A stretch of 64,000 bases of DNA. Origin: Bacillus alkalicellulosilyticus (lineage in GTDB: Bacteria; Bacillota; Bacilli; Bacillales; Bacillaceae_F). The notes below the pieces were generated by a model. That model ran no database searches. It was given only the letters and a program-made list of their open reading frames with translations, and had not been told where the DNA came from. Position 1 is the stretch's first letter, and the number at the start of each line of letters is the position of its first letter. The position numbers were made by a program, and so were the translations under genes. Below are positions 50,965 through 61,730 of this stretch, one piece after another. The stretch spans positions 2,105,210 to 2,169,209 of the forward strand of contig NZ_KV917381.1 of assembly GCF_002019795.1 (NCBI RefSeq). The letters are read 5' to 3'.

Positions 50965-53880
50965 TTGAGTTTAAAAAAAGGTTATATCAGTCTGTTTATT
51001 GTTTTAGCGTTTCTTTTGGTTGTTTCTCCCGTTTTACCGCATGTAGTAGTTCAGGGATCTACTACATCAGAAAATAACCTAGTTGATCGTAGTTTTACTT
51101 GGGATAATGCTACAGTATACTTTGCGATAACTGACCGTTTTAATGATGGTAATCCTGATAACAATAATTCGTATGGAAGACCTCAGGTAGATGCTTGGGG
51201 GCAAAATATTGGTACCTTTCATGGGGGCGACCTTCAAGGAATGACCGATAAACTTAACGAGGGCTACTTTACTGATTTAGGGATAAATGCAATTTGGATT
51301 ACTGCCCCTTATGAGCAAGTACATGGCTGGGTAGGCGGTGGTTCTGCCGGTGATTTTGCACACTATGCCTTCCATGGTTATTATGCGCTTGATTATACAA
51401 TGATGGATCAAAATATGGGTACGGTAGAAGAGATGAGGGAGTTTGTGGATACGGCTCACTCAAAAGGAATTCGTGTTGTCCTAGATATTGTCATGAATCA
51501 TCCTGGATATAATACTCTTGCTGATATGGAACAATATAATTTCGGTTACAAGAGTGTGAGTGCTTCGTGGACACCATCATCTGGTCAAACGTGGCATAGT
51601 CATCATGATTCTATTAATTACAACAATCAACAAGCATGGTCAAATTGGTGGGGCAATTGGATACGTGCAGATATTTCCGGTTACGAAAGTTGCGGAAATA
51701 ATGAAAGGACAATGTGTTTAGCTGGGTTACCGGATTTTCGAACTAATGTAACAAATAACATTGGTTTACCACCGCTCTTACAAACGAAATGGCAACAAGA
51801 AACCAGTGGGTATGACGATTGGATTGTACCTGCAGCGAATCATTTAAGGCAAGATATAGGAAAGGCACCTGCAGATTATCTTGTTAACTGGTTATCCGCG
51901 TGGGTAGAAGAGTTTGGGATTGACGGTTTTCGTGTAGATACCGCAAAACATGTTGAAATGTACCGTTGGCAACAACTAAAAGATTCAGCAAATAACGCTT
52001 TACAAACGTGGCGTGAAAATAATCCTGATAAACCTGGTGCTAACTGGGATGATGATTTTTGGATGGTTGGTGAAGTTTGGGGTCACGGAGTGAATAAAAG
52101 CGATTACTTTAACAATGGGTTTGATTCAGTGATAAATTTCACTTTCCAAGGTGAAGGTTCAGCTGGACCTGCATATAATCTTGGTACGATGGAATCTACA
52201 TTCAGTCACTATGCTGGAAGGATTAACTCAGACCCAGATTTTAATGTATTGAGTTATATCTCTCAGCATGATACTCGTTTATTCCCACGTGATAATTTAA
52301 TTAATGGCGGAACCTACTTAATGCTTTTACCTGGTGGGATACAAATATTTTATGGCGATGAAACCGCACGTCCATTTGGACCAACAGGATCTGATTCTCA
52401 TCAAGGTACTCGCTCTTCAATGAATTGGGACTCAATTAATGAAAATGTACTTGCTCATTGGAGAATTATGGGGCAATTTAGAAACAACCACATAGCGATT
52501 GGTGCTGGAGAACATAAACAAATATCAAGTAACAAAGGATATGCTTTTAGTAGAACATATAACAAGGCTGGTCAAGAGGATTCTGTTGTTGCAGTCATCA
52601 GTGCAAACGGTTCCACAATTGTAGATGTTTCCACTGTCTTCGCAAATGGTGAACAAGTACGTGATTTCTATACTGGCAATGTATCTGAAGTGCAAAATGG
52701 ACAAGTCACATTTAATGCACATTCAAACGGTGTCATTTTAATTGAAAAAGCTGGTGAGATTCCAGCTACACCAAGCGTTTCTGCCACTCCTCCAGGTGGA
52801 ACATTTAGTACAGATAGTATAGAAGTAACATTACAGTCAAACCATGTACACAATAGTTATTATTCTATTGATGGTCAAGAACCAATTTCCTATAAACATG
52901 GAGATACAATTACTATTGGAGATGGGTTAGAACATGGAGATACGATTAAGCTCCAATTATTTGGAGAGCATGAAAATGGAGTCACCGAAGCGGAATATAC
53001 GTATAGAAAAACGGATGGATTAACGATACATTTTATGAAACCCGACAATTGGGGTCAACCTCAGCTATACTATTACAACACAAATCCAGAATCTGATGAA
53101 ACCAATTGGAACACAGCACCTGATATGGTTGAAGCGGAAGATGGGTGGTATTCTTTTACGATTGACAACGTTGAAAGTGCTACTGTGATATTTAAAGATA
53201 GAAACGGGAACCAATTTCCGCAACAAAACCAGCCCGGTGTCGAAATAAAACAAGAGAGTTGGTATGACGGCCAATGGCATACCTCCAAACCAAGTTCACT
53301 CGAAATACCAGATGGGAATGAAGTGACAATTTATTATCAAGGCGTGACTAATCCTCATATTCATTACCGACCAAACGGTGGTTCTTGGACTGTGGCACCT
53401 GGAGAAAAGCTGTCAACCTCTGACTTTGCGGGATATTATGAAATTACACTTGATATTGGTGATGCAGATGGGTTAGTTGCTGCATTTAATAACGGAAGTA
53501 ACCAATGGGATAATAACCAAGGTAGGGATTATACATTTGGGATTGGGACGTTTACAGTAGAAAATGGTCAAATACGCGAAGGTAAACCTTCATCAGGAAA
53601 GACAGCAACAATCTATTACCAAACCAATTGGAGTAATCCTCACATTCACTTTGCATTAAATGGCGGCCAGTGGACTGATGTTCCAGGAGTAAGAATGACT
53701 AATTCGTCTAATTACCCAGGATATCATGTGTATATAGTAAATCTTGAAAGTTCAAATGGATTATCAGCTGTATTTAACAATGGTAGTGGCCAGTGGGATA
53801 ATAACCAAGGACAAAATTACTCATTTACAGAAGGAACATTCACACTAGCCAATGGTCAAATCAAACAAGGAACACCATAA
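50965..53880 (+). CDS. Secreted GH13 alpha-amylase with starch-binding modules
   Basis: TTG 50965 follows AGGAG by 8 bases; GTG 50956 overlaps that site. The 971-residue precursor begins with a signal peptide (about residues 1-31). The GH13 barrel resembles MalS-type subfamily 19 (HGWVGGGSAGDFAHYAFHGYY, then DIVMNHPGYN), with catalytic Asp325 (GFRVDTAKHVE), Glu370 (MVGEVWG) and Asp436 (SQHDTR). After it come a chitobiase-like beta domain (about 610-680), a CBM26-like module (about 690-770) and two CBM25 repeats (about 786-865 and 880-971). Similar alkaline amylases release maltohexaose. It degrades starch outside the cell; product pattern is not readable here. Confidence 0.95.
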   Translation: MSLKKGYISLFIVLAFLLVVSPVLPHVVVQGSTTSENNLVDRSFTWDNATVYFAITDRFNDGNPDNNNSYGRPQVDAWGQNIGTFHGGDLQGMTDKLNEGYFTDLGINAIWITAPYEQVHGWVGGGSAGDFAHYAFHGYYALDYTMMDQNMGTVEEMREFVDTAHSKGIRVVLDIVMNHPGYNTLADMEQYNFGYKSVSASWTPSSGQTWHSHHDSINYNNQQAWSNWWGNWIRADISGYESCGNNERTMCLAGLPDFRTNVTNNIGLPPLLQTKWQQETSGYDDWIVPAANHLRQDIGKAPADYLVNWLSAWVEEFGIDGFRVDTAKHVEMYRWQQLKDSANNALQTWRENNPDKPGANWDDDFWMVGEVWGHGVNKSDYFNNGFDSVINFTFQGEGSAGPAYNLGTMESTFSHYAGRINSDPDFNVLSYISQHDTRLFPRDNLINGGTYLMLLPGGIQIFYGDETARPFGPTGSDSHQGTRSSMNWDSINENVLAHWRIMGQFRNNHIAIGAGEHKQISSNKGYAFSRTYNKAGQEDSVVAVISANGSTIVDVSTVFANGEQVRDFYTGNVSEVQNGQVTFNAHSNGVILIEKAGEIPATPSVSATPPGGTFSTDSIEVTLQSNHVHNSYYSIDGQEPISYKHGDTITIGDGLEHGDTIKLQLFGEHENGVTEAEYTYRKTDGLTIHFMKPDNWGQPQLYYYNTNPESDETNWNTAPDMVEAEDGWYSFTIDNVESATVIFKDRNGNQFPQQNQPGVEIKQESWYDGQWHTSKPSSLEIPDGNEVTIYYQGVTNPHIHYRPNGGSWTVAPGEKLSTSDFAGYYEITLDIGDADGLVAAFNNGSNQWDNNQGRDYTFGIGTFTVENGQIREGKPSSGKTATIYYQTNWSNPHIHFALNGGQWTDVPGVRMTNSSNYPGYHVYIVNLESSNGLSAVFNNGSGQWDNNQGQNYSFTEGTFTLANGQIKQGTP

Positions 53881-53892
53881 TAGTTATGACTT

Positions 53893-53925
53893 ACAAGGAT
53901 CATTTTATAATGATCCTTGTTTTCT
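53893..53925 (+). terminator. Amylase terminator
   Basis: ACAAGGATCATT pairs with AATGATCCTTGT across TTAT and is followed by TTTCT. Confidence 0.92.
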
Positions 53926-54032
53926 ATTAATCTATTCCTATTCAATGAGAAAGTCTGACTAATTACAGGAATACACATCATTATATATGCTATACTTTTA
54001 CTATAGAAGAAGCGATGAGGAGGGAAGTAGAG

Positions 54033-54215
54033 ATGAAGGGTAAATATACTAAATCGATTTTATTTATAGTGGTTAGTTTATTAAATTTATTTTCAGCGGT
54101 ATTACTATATAATACAACTAATTCTTGGATAGCAAGTTTCTTATTTATTGTTTCGGGGATTTTATTTGCTTATGCAGCATACATGAATTATAAGTTTCAA
54201 AAAGCAAGAAAGTAA
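54033..54215 (+). CDS. Small two-helix membrane protein, 60 aa
   Basis: ATG 54033 follows GAGGAGGGAAG. The product has two hydrophobic helices (SILFIVVSLLNLFSAVLLY and IASFLFIVSGILFAYAAYM) and a basic tail (NYKFQKARK). No motif; function unknown. Followed by another small membrane protein. Confidence 0.65.
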   Translation: MKGKYTKSILFIVVSLLNLFSAVLLYNTTNSWIASFLFIVSGILFAYAAYMNYKFQKARK

Positions 54216-54290
54216 AGATAGAGAGTTTACATAATAAATTCCACAATCGTTTTTATCCTAGTGTGGTCTGATGAATTGAGGTAGAAAATA

Positions 54291-54531
<241 letters not shown>

Positions 54532-54649
54532 TTATTTTACAACTACCTATAATAAGTATTATGTCTACTTATTTTTTGTAAAAAAAGAAGAACTTGCCCT
54601 TCTTTTCTTTATGTAATTTAAATATTTTATAACATTTTTTGGGTCCTTC

Positions 54650-55447
<798 letters not shown>

Positions 55448-55673
55448 TCATTATAAGAACTTATGTTCTAGGTGTGAAGTAATTATTTTACTATCTTCAA
55501 CGTTATCTATGTTAAATGGACAACCATATTACCAAGACAATTTAACTGCTATATTCTGCACTAACCCTATTGTAAGGAAAAAGGTTGTAATTGTAATAGA
55601 AGTAGTTATGGAGGCCCTTGCTAATGGTGCAATTATAGCGAAGGAAGGCTCTTATTTTCAAGAACTATTAAAC

Positions 55674-55709
55674 GTTAACCAGAGTTATGCCTGGTTATGC
55701 CTGGTTAAC
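55674..55709. repeat. Inverted and direct repeat in the HEG-anti-sigma spacer
   Basis: GTTAACCAG pairs with CTGGTTAAC, and ATGCCTGGTT occurs twice in tandem within it (from 55687). The 325-bp spacer 55406-55730 also holds a plus-strand open frame ending at 55712 that may be a gene remnant; I do not recognise it. Confidence 0.5.
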
Positions 55710-55730
55710 TGAAATATAAATAAAATCTGA

Positions 55731-56456
55731 TCATAAACCCTCTAGATCTATTGTATTTGCTATTTCAATTAGTTGTTCTTCGTTTAATCCACGTACGTTT
55801 ATGCTAAATACATATTTATTAGTTATTACATGTATTACGTATCGTTCACTAACCAAATAGGCAGGATAGCCTTGAATAGTAAATTGTTTTACCTCGCTTT
55901 CCTTGTATTTATCATTTTCAATTTTATGTTGTGCTTCTTTTTCGGGAACATGTAATTTTGCTTGCTCTATCAAAATCAAGGTCTCATTCGTTTCATATCT
56001 AGTTTCAACAGTTACCAAACCATTATTTTCTATTTTTCTCATTGTTGGACTTATTTTAAAAGGCAGAACGGATGGTAGGCGCAAATCAAAGTCATTTATA
56101 TTCAAGTCTTCACCATTATTAAGTATAATAACTTTCCGATTTGAAGTTACCATATGTTCACTATTTTGATTTTGCACATCTTCGACCACACCATCTCCTC
56201 TTACATCTTGGCCGAATTCAATAAACGAGAAACTATGTACACCAATAAATAGGATTAGAAGAAAAGCAGCAATTGAGAATATGTATTTAGTATTACTTTC
56301 TTTCTTCATTTTATTGTCTTGCTTGTTCATATTGATATAAAGTTTAGTATAAACATCATTTTTTGATTCACTATTTCTATTTTCCATTAAGACACTGTCC
56401 AATTTTTTTAATTGATTGTCGTACGTTGAATTTTCACTTTGTAAAAACTTCTTCAT
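55731..56456 (-). CDS. Membrane-bound anti-sigma factor-like protein
   Basis: A 241-residue protein: cytoplasmic N-terminal about 80 residues (coiled, charged), one membrane segment (YIFSIAAFLLILFIGVHSFSFI, about 85-106), and an outer domain with DLRLPSVLPFKISPTM, VETRYETNETLILIEQAKL and IQGYPAYLVSERYVIHVI, similar to DUF4367-type anti-sigma regulators. It overlaps the sigma gene by 23 bp, the classic sigma/anti-sigma coupling. It probably holds the sigma factor until an envelope signal triggers release. Confidence 0.78.
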   Translation of the reverse strand: MKKFLQSENSTYDNQLKKLDSVLMENRNSESKNDVYTKLYINMNKQDNKMKKESNTKYIFSIAAFLLILFIGVHSFSFIEFGQDVRGDGVVEDVQNQNSEHMVTSNRKVIILNNGEDLNINDFDLRLPSVLPFKISPTMRKIENNGLVTVETRYETNETLILIEQAKLHVPEKEAQHKIENDKYKESEVKQFTIQGYPAYLVSERYVIHVITNKYVFSINVRGLNEEQLIEIANTIDLEGL

Positions 56457-56967
56457 GTGTTACCCCCCTTTGTTTTAACTTTTTTTCTAATGCTCGTATC
56501 GCTCTAAAAAAAGTTGACTTCACTTTGTTTTCCGACCACCCTAAAATGTCACTAGTTTCTTTTATGGAGAAGCCTTTGATTTTCCTCATAATAATTACTA
56601 CTTTGTGAGAATGTTTTAACTCATTTATCGCTTGATATAATTGGTAAGTTTCTTCTCTTAGCTCAAAAAGGAATTCAGGTGATGTGTTAGGAGCTTGTAC
56701 TCTAAAGGACAATACATCCAATACTATTTTTATAGGTTTTTGTTTCCTTATGTAGTCAATGGTCACGTTATGTGCTATAGAAAATAACCAAGTTTTTTCA
56801 GTCGAGTTCCCTTTAAATAATTCTAGATTCTTATAAGCTTTTAAAAATGTATCATGTGTTAAATCTTCAGATTGCTGATAATCCTGTATCATTATATATA
56901 TGAATGATTGAACAGAATCACTATATTTATAGTACCAATCTGTAATTATATCTTGCTGTTGATTCAC
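56434..56967 (-). CDS. ECF RNA polymerase sigma factor
   Basis: A 177-residue protein with sigma region 2 (about 20-85: IMIQDYQQSEDLTHDTFLKAYKNL, TWLFSIAHNVTIDYIRKQK) and region 4 (about 115-170: SHKVVIIMRKIKGFSIKETSDILGWSENKVKSTFFRAIRALEKKL). No region 3, so ECF type. GGGGGCGA ribosome binding site precedes ATG 56967 on the minus strand. A promoter of ECF type lies immediately upstream, suggesting autoregulation. Envelope-stress role is inferred from the membrane anti-sigma partner. Confidence 0.92.
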   Translation of the reverse strand: MNQQQDIITDWYYKYSDSVQSFIYIMIQDYQQSEDLTHDTFLKAYKNLELFKGNSTEKTWLFSIAHNVTIDYIRKQKPIKIVLDVLSFRVQAPNTSPEFLFELREETYQLYQAINELKHSHKVVIIMRKIKGFSIKETSDILGWSENKVKSTFFRAIRALEKKLKQRGVTHEEVFTK

Positions 56968-56991
56968 ACTGTCGCCCCCTTTTTCAGTACT

Positions 56992-57020
56992 TAGACGTAT
57001 GAATGGATAAAAAGTTGTGG
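56992..57020 (-). promoter_or_regulatory. Candidate ECF-type autoregulatory promoter
   Basis: On the minus strand CACAAC and CGTCTA are separated so that AAC-N16-CGTC (57016 down to 56994) matches the common ECF consensus. It lies 25 bp upstream of the sigma gene start. Confidence 0.6.
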
Positions 57021-57243
57021 TTTGTAAATAAATTTATTTTTACGTCTTTATTACTCGGAATATATGTTCGTCTGATTATTATTTATAATGTTACAAAATT
57101 TTACCACAAATATTATATAAAGAATCTATTAAACTATAGAATGTTAGAATTTTCCTATACAACTAGATAATAAAAAGGTAAAATAGGATAACGTGTCAAT
57201 TTTTACCTTTTATTTTATTTTTAATCTATAGGGTGGTGTGATT

Positions 57244-59001
57244 GTGTCTCTTCGAAAGGAACGAAAGAAAAACTTTACCGTTTATTTATGGGTCCTCTCA
57301 TTTATTAAACCGTACAAATGGCAAGCTTTATTGTTAATTGGCTGTTTTATACTTGCCTCTAGTATTGAATTACTTATACCAAAAGTCATTCAAGTGTTCA
57401 TTGATAACGTGATTCCGAACGCTGACACTCGCTTGTTTTATTCGATACTGGTCGGTCTCGGTATCCTTATTATCATAATGATTGGTTTGAACGGGCTAGC
57501 CAACCTTCTCAGACGTAATATTCAAGAAAAGGCTGCAAAAGACTTGCAATTCACCATGTTTCAACATCTTCGCTCTTTAGGATTCTCCTATTTTGAAAAA
57601 CATCCTGTCGGTCAGAGTCTTGCTCTTATTAACTCCGAAGTTGAAAACTTACAACGTCTGTACCGCCACCACTTTCCAGCTATGATTGGTTTATCCGTCT
57701 TCTCTATTATCTCATTACTATTAATGGTTAGTACGAGTCTTCATCTTACGTTAATCACGATTCCTTGCTTCTTTCTCTACTATTTAGTAGGTCCTTATTT
57801 AGAAAGACGGTCCGCGATATGGGCAAAACGTACAGCGGATAGTCGAGTTGATTTCAATAACAAAGCGTATGAAAGCATATCGGCATTAGTCGAACTTAGA
57901 GCAAACGGAGCTGAAGAAAAAGATTTACAGCAGTTCATGACGAAGAAGAAAACGATAAACAGCGGATTGTTGTCTTTGTATTGGTTTGGATATTGGAGAG
58001 AATCGGTTAGGCGCTTTTCTTATTATGTCGGCGCAATGGTCATCTTTGGTTATGGGTATTGGTTAATTCAAAACAACCTATTATCTGTTGGAGAAATTGT
58101 CGCCTTTATCCTCTACTATTTTGTAGCGATGCAAAGGTTAACGTATGTTATCACGCTAGTTACTGAACAACAAGTGCTCATGCAACAAGCTTCTATTCTT
58201 TATGACTTTCATCAATTAAAACCTGAAGTCGAGGAACGAAAAAACATCAAGAAAATTAAACAAGTGACCGGTGAAATTAAATTTGACTCTGTTCACTTTA
58301 GCTATAACGAAAACAGTCCAAATATTCTGAATGGATTCAATTTGCATATTAAACCTGGTGAAACCGTTGCCCTAGTTGGTACAAGTGGTATGGGGAAAAC
58401 AACGATATTAAAGCTATTAGGAAGATTTTATGATGTAACAAAAGGCCAAATTCAAATCGACGGTTGTCCCCTTCAGGATATTCCATTTTCCCATTTGCGA
58501 GAGTCACTTGGCTACGTTTTTCAAGAAACCTTTCTATTTGGAGATACAATCTATGAAAATATTAAATTTGGCAAGCCAGATGCGGATGAAACAGAAGTTT
58601 ATGCAGCAGCAAAAGCGGCTTATGCAGATGAGTTTATCGATGAATTGCCAGATGGATATCAAACCGTACTTGGAGAACGTGGAATCAATTTATCGGGAGG
58701 TCAAAAACAACGAATAGCGTTAGCGAGAATGTTTTTGAAGGACCCAAAGATTGTTCTGCTTGATGAAGCAACCTCCTCTCTTGATACCATTAGTGAAACT
58801 CATGTACAACGAGCACTCTCCCACCTCGCCAAAGGAAGAACAACCGTTATCGTTGCTCATCGAATTTCTACCATTCAACATGCAGATAAAATTGTAGTCG
58901 TTGATCATGGTCGGGTTGTAGAGATGGGAACCTATCAAGAACTAATGAATCTAAAAGGCCACTTTTATCACATGAGTGAAGCCAATTCCATTGTTAGTTA
59001 A
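57244..59001 (+). CDS. ABC exporter half-transporter 1 (permease-ATPase)
   Basis: GTG 57244 follows GGGTGGTG; GTG 57238 overlaps it. The 585-residue protein has six membrane helices (about 20-310) and an ATPase domain (about 340-575) with Walker A GTSGMGKTT, signature LSGGQKQR, Walker B IVLLDEATSSLD and the H-loop VIVAHRIST. It has a Met in Walker A where most have Ser/Cys. A second half-transporter follows 20 bp later, so the two form a heterodimeric multidrug/peptide-type exporter of the BmrCD/YheIH kind. Substrate unknown. Confidence 0.93.
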   Translation: MSLRKERKKNFTVYLWVLSFIKPYKWQALLLIGCFILASSIELLIPKVIQVFIDNVIPNADTRLFYSILVGLGILIIIMIGLNGLANLLRRNIQEKAAKDLQFTMFQHLRSLGFSYFEKHPVGQSLALINSEVENLQRLYRHHFPAMIGLSVFSIISLLLMVSTSLHLTLITIPCFFLYYLVGPYLERRSAIWAKRTADSRVDFNNKAYESISALVELRANGAEEKDLQQFMTKKKTINSGLLSLYWFGYWRESVRRFSYYVGAMVIFGYGYWLIQNNLLSVGEIVAFILYYFVAMQRLTYVITLVTEQQVLMQQASILYDFHQLKPEVEERKNIKKIKQVTGEIKFDSVHFSYNENSPNILNGFNLHIKPGETVALVGTSGMGKTTILKLLGRFYDVTKGQIQIDGCPLQDIPFSHLRESLGYVFQETFLFGDTIYENIKFGKPDADETEVYAAAKAAYADEFIDELPDGYQTVLGERGINLSGGQKQRIALARMFLKDPKIVLLDEATSSLDTISETHVQRALSHLAKGRTTVIVAHRISTIQHADKIVVVDHGRVVEMGTYQELMNLKGHFYHMSEANSIVS

Positions 59002-59021
59002 TTTGCGGAAAGGATGAATGT

Positions 59022-60770
59022 ATGGATACAGTGAAATGGATGTTCAACTATATTTGGCAACATAAAGTGTTATTTACTTTAGGAATTATTTTTATGACGA
59101 TTGAAGGTGTCTCTAATATTGGCATTATTGCCGTACAACAATATTTTATCGACAATGTCTTTTTAGGGGGAAAACAAGAACAATTCTTTCCGTTGTTTTT
59201 ATTATTCGTTGTTTGCTTACTGACGTTTACATTGTTTTATACCATTGGACCAAGACCGTTACATAAAGCTGTAGCCCAAATCGATAATAAGCTTTCAGAA
59301 CAGTTTTTGTTGTATATGTACAAAATGCCTATTAGCTCCATTCAAAAACAACGAACCGCACAATTTTCTCAATATTTTTCAAGGGATATTCCCCATGTCG
59401 CTCTATTACTTGGTGAAGAAATACCTAGATTCTTTTACCAAGCTATTAAAGTCATTGTCATTGCGATTATCATTGCATGGTCGAGTCCAATGTTATTAGG
59501 TATCATTATTCTCTCAAGTTTATGTTATTTAGTCGCTACCTCCTTTTTTAAAGAAAAAGGAAAGTTGTATTCAAAACAGGTGAATGAAGCGAAATCTGAT
59601 TTAGTGGTAGTTCTCGAAGAAGGCGTATCTTCTACTCGAGAAGTCATAGCCTATAATCGGATGAACTGGGAAGAATCGAAGTTTAAAAAAGTCTTTTCTC
59701 GCTATTTAAGTCGTGTCATGGATGAAGGGAAATTGATGAACCTTCAAATGTTTGTGAGTGACCCGATTCGATGGGGAACTGTGTTAGTCGTCTTAGCATA
59801 TGGCGGTTATTTAGTGATTCAAAATGCGATGACACCAGGAGCTTTTGTCGTTGTCTTGCAACTAACAACGTTGATGATGTTTGATTTTCAGGAGATGTTT
59901 AACAAGGTGATGCTTATTTATAATCGATTAGCAAACGTGGAACGGATTCGGAATGTGTTAGACTGCCCTCTTCCAGAGCAAGGAGTCTATGATGTAGAGG
60001 GTCCCATCCATTCGTTACAATTATCTCAAGTTTCTTTTCATTATGAACAAGTTCCTGAGTACATTTTAAACCAAGTGTCATTCACCATCCCTATAGGAAA
60101 AAAAGTGGCCATCGTTGGAAAAAGTGGAAGTGGAAAATCAACGATTGCACAGCTTTTATTGGCTTTTCAAAAACCTAACGAGGGTGCCGTTCTCGTCAAT
60201 GACTTGGACTTAAGTGAGATTAACGAAAAATCTTGGAGAAATAAAATTAGCGTCGTCTTTCAAGAACCTTACCTCTTCCCTAATACCCTCCGCTTTAATT
60301 TGCTGCTGGGTAATGAAAATATATCAGAAGAGTCTATGATTGAAATATGTAAAAAAGCTAGAATCCATGAGTATATTTCAAGTCTTCCAGACCAATACGA
60401 TACCGTAATCGGAGAAAGAGGAATTACACTATCTGGAGGTCAAAGGCAACGACTTGCGATTGCCAGAGCTATATTACGCAATACAGAAATATTGGTATTG
60501 GATGAGGCAACCTCAGCTCTTGACCAGGAAACAGAGTTCTTCGTTCAACAAGAACTAGATGAACTTCGCAAAGGAAAAACGTCTATCATTATCGCCCACC
60601 GCTTATCGACCATTAAGAATGCGGATGAAATCATAGTGTTAGACAAAGGTAAAATCGTAGAACAAGGCACACATCATGAGTTACTCTCCCATAATCATAT
60701 TTATGCAGAGCTCATTAAATCACAAGAGCGGAAAGAAAAGGAAAGCTATTCAGTAAATAGCGCTATATAA
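59022..60770 (+). CDS. ABC exporter half-transporter 2
   Basis: A 582-residue partner of the preceding gene with six membrane helices (about 15-300) and an ATPase with Walker A GKSGSGKST, signature LSGGQRQR, Walker B LVLDEATSALD and H-loop IIAHRLST. Both ATPase sites look complete by their own motifs; a degenerate site cannot be excluded because composite-site Glu is present in both. ATG 59022 follows GAAAGGATG. A terminator closes the operon. Confidence 0.93.
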   Translation: MDTVKWMFNYIWQHKVLFTLGIIFMTIEGVSNIGIIAVQQYFIDNVFLGGKQEQFFPLFLLFVVCLLTFTLFYTIGPRPLHKAVAQIDNKLSEQFLLYMYKMPISSIQKQRTAQFSQYFSRDIPHVALLLGEEIPRFFYQAIKVIVIAIIIAWSSPMLLGIIILSSLCYLVATSFFKEKGKLYSKQVNEAKSDLVVVLEEGVSSTREVIAYNRMNWEESKFKKVFSRYLSRVMDEGKLMNLQMFVSDPIRWGTVLVVLAYGGYLVIQNAMTPGAFVVVLQLTTLMMFDFQEMFNKVMLIYNRLANVERIRNVLDCPLPEQGVYDVEGPIHSLQLSQVSFHYEQVPEYILNQVSFTIPIGKKVAIVGKSGSGKSTIAQLLLAFQKPNEGAVLVNDLDLSEINEKSWRNKISVVFQEPYLFPNTLRFNLLLGNENISEESMIEICKKARIHEYISSLPDQYDTVIGERGITLSGGQRQRLAIARAILRNTEILVLDEATSALDQETEFFVQQELDELRKGKTSIIIAHRLSTIKNADEIIVLDKGKIVEQGTHHELLSHNHIYAELIKSQERKEKESYSVNSAI

Positions 60771-60816
60771 AAAGTTATTTCTTATATGGCAGTGACTCAC
60801 ACTCTATAAGCCATAC

Positions 60817-60852
60817 ATAAACCCCAGCGTCTCCTTCTGCTGGGGTTTATTA
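60817..60852. terminator. Bidirectional terminator
   Basis: ATAAACCCCAGC pairs with GCTGGGGTTTAT across a 10-base loop, between convergent genes. Confidence 0.9.
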
Positions 60853-60895
60853 TATTTAAACCATAGCTAATTCTGACTTGATTTAATTATGTAGA

Positions 60896-61252
60896 TTATG
60901 TTTTACAAACCATTAGAATATTGCCATCAGGGTCTTTAAATGTGAACCAATGTCCTACTTGAATATTTGTCACAAATTCTACTTCCTTTTCTAGTAAAAA
61001 GCGGTACGCAGCGTGGATATCTTGGGTATTTAGTTGAAATAATGGAGTATCTTTGATGGCGTTTTTGGAGTAGATTTTCTTATCTAACACGAGGACATGC
61101 TCATGCTGTAAAGGTATGATATAAAGGCGGTCCCTTATGATATCACCAACACCTGGCGTACCAAGTATGTCGCAATACCAACATTTTGATTTGTTAATGT
61201 CACTTACTGGAATGAACGTAGCAGCAATATGATTTACTATTGGACTAGTCAT
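60896..61252 (-). CDS. VOC/glyoxalase-fold protein
   Basis: ATG 61252 has AAAGGAG upstream on the minus strand; the frame extends to 61273 without a site. The 118-residue protein has the beta-alpha-beta-beta-beta pattern of vicinal-oxygen-chelate proteins (AATFIPVSDINKSKCWYCDILG, then QLNTQDIHAAYRFLLEKEVEF and WFTFKDPDGNILMVC). The metal ligands His/Glu of active glyoxalases are not fully conserved. Function unknown; antibiotic-binding relatives are possible. Confidence 0.82.
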   Translation of the reverse strand: MTSPIVNHIAATFIPVSDINKSKCWYCDILGTPGVGDIIRDRLYIIPLQHEHVLVLDKKIYSKNAIKDTPLFQLNTQDIHAAYRFLLEKEVEFVTNIQVGHWFTFKDPDGNILMVCKT

Positions 61253-61274
61253 TGATTTGTTCTCCTTTTCCATT

Positions 61275-61397
61275 TTAAAAATACCTGTTATTTTTGAGTA
61301 TGAAAAAGCACTCTATCCCTTTCATATCCGGCCAAACTCCATAGTCTACATATTTCTTTTTCTTCAGCTTTCTTTTGCGAAACCTTTTGTTAAACAT
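61275..61397 (-). CDS. Possible 40-aa basic protein
   Basis: ATG 61397 has GGGGGAG 7 bases upstream on the minus strand and lies just before the VOC gene in the same orientation. The product is Lys/Arg-rich (MFNKRFRKRKLKKKKYVDYG) with an aromatic C-terminal tail. It may be a leader or small gene. The rest of 61398-61730 contains no other candidate gene. Confidence 0.3.
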   Translation of the reverse strand: MFNKRFRKRKLKKKKYVDYGVWPDMKGIECFFILKNNRYF

Positions 61398-61730
61398 CAA
61401 CATCTCCCCCGTCATACGAACGTTTGTTTGTTTCTTGAAATTAGTATAACGAACAAGTGTTCTGTTAACAAGAATTATTTTACAGGATTTATAAAAATAT
61501 TCCAAAATTCCTATTTGTCAATGTACTACCCATCTATCTTATCTGTTTGTAAAAACGTCGATTTAATAGGCTTTATACGGCCTTACTTTAAGAATGTGCT
61601 AGTACTAATCTCCTGTGTTTAGATATAGTGAGGAAATAAATTACTCCCCTTTAGTGTAAATAAATACCTGCACACCTCCTCTTCCTTAACATAATGTGAT
61701 AATATCCTAGGCTAAAAAGGAGGAATTGTG

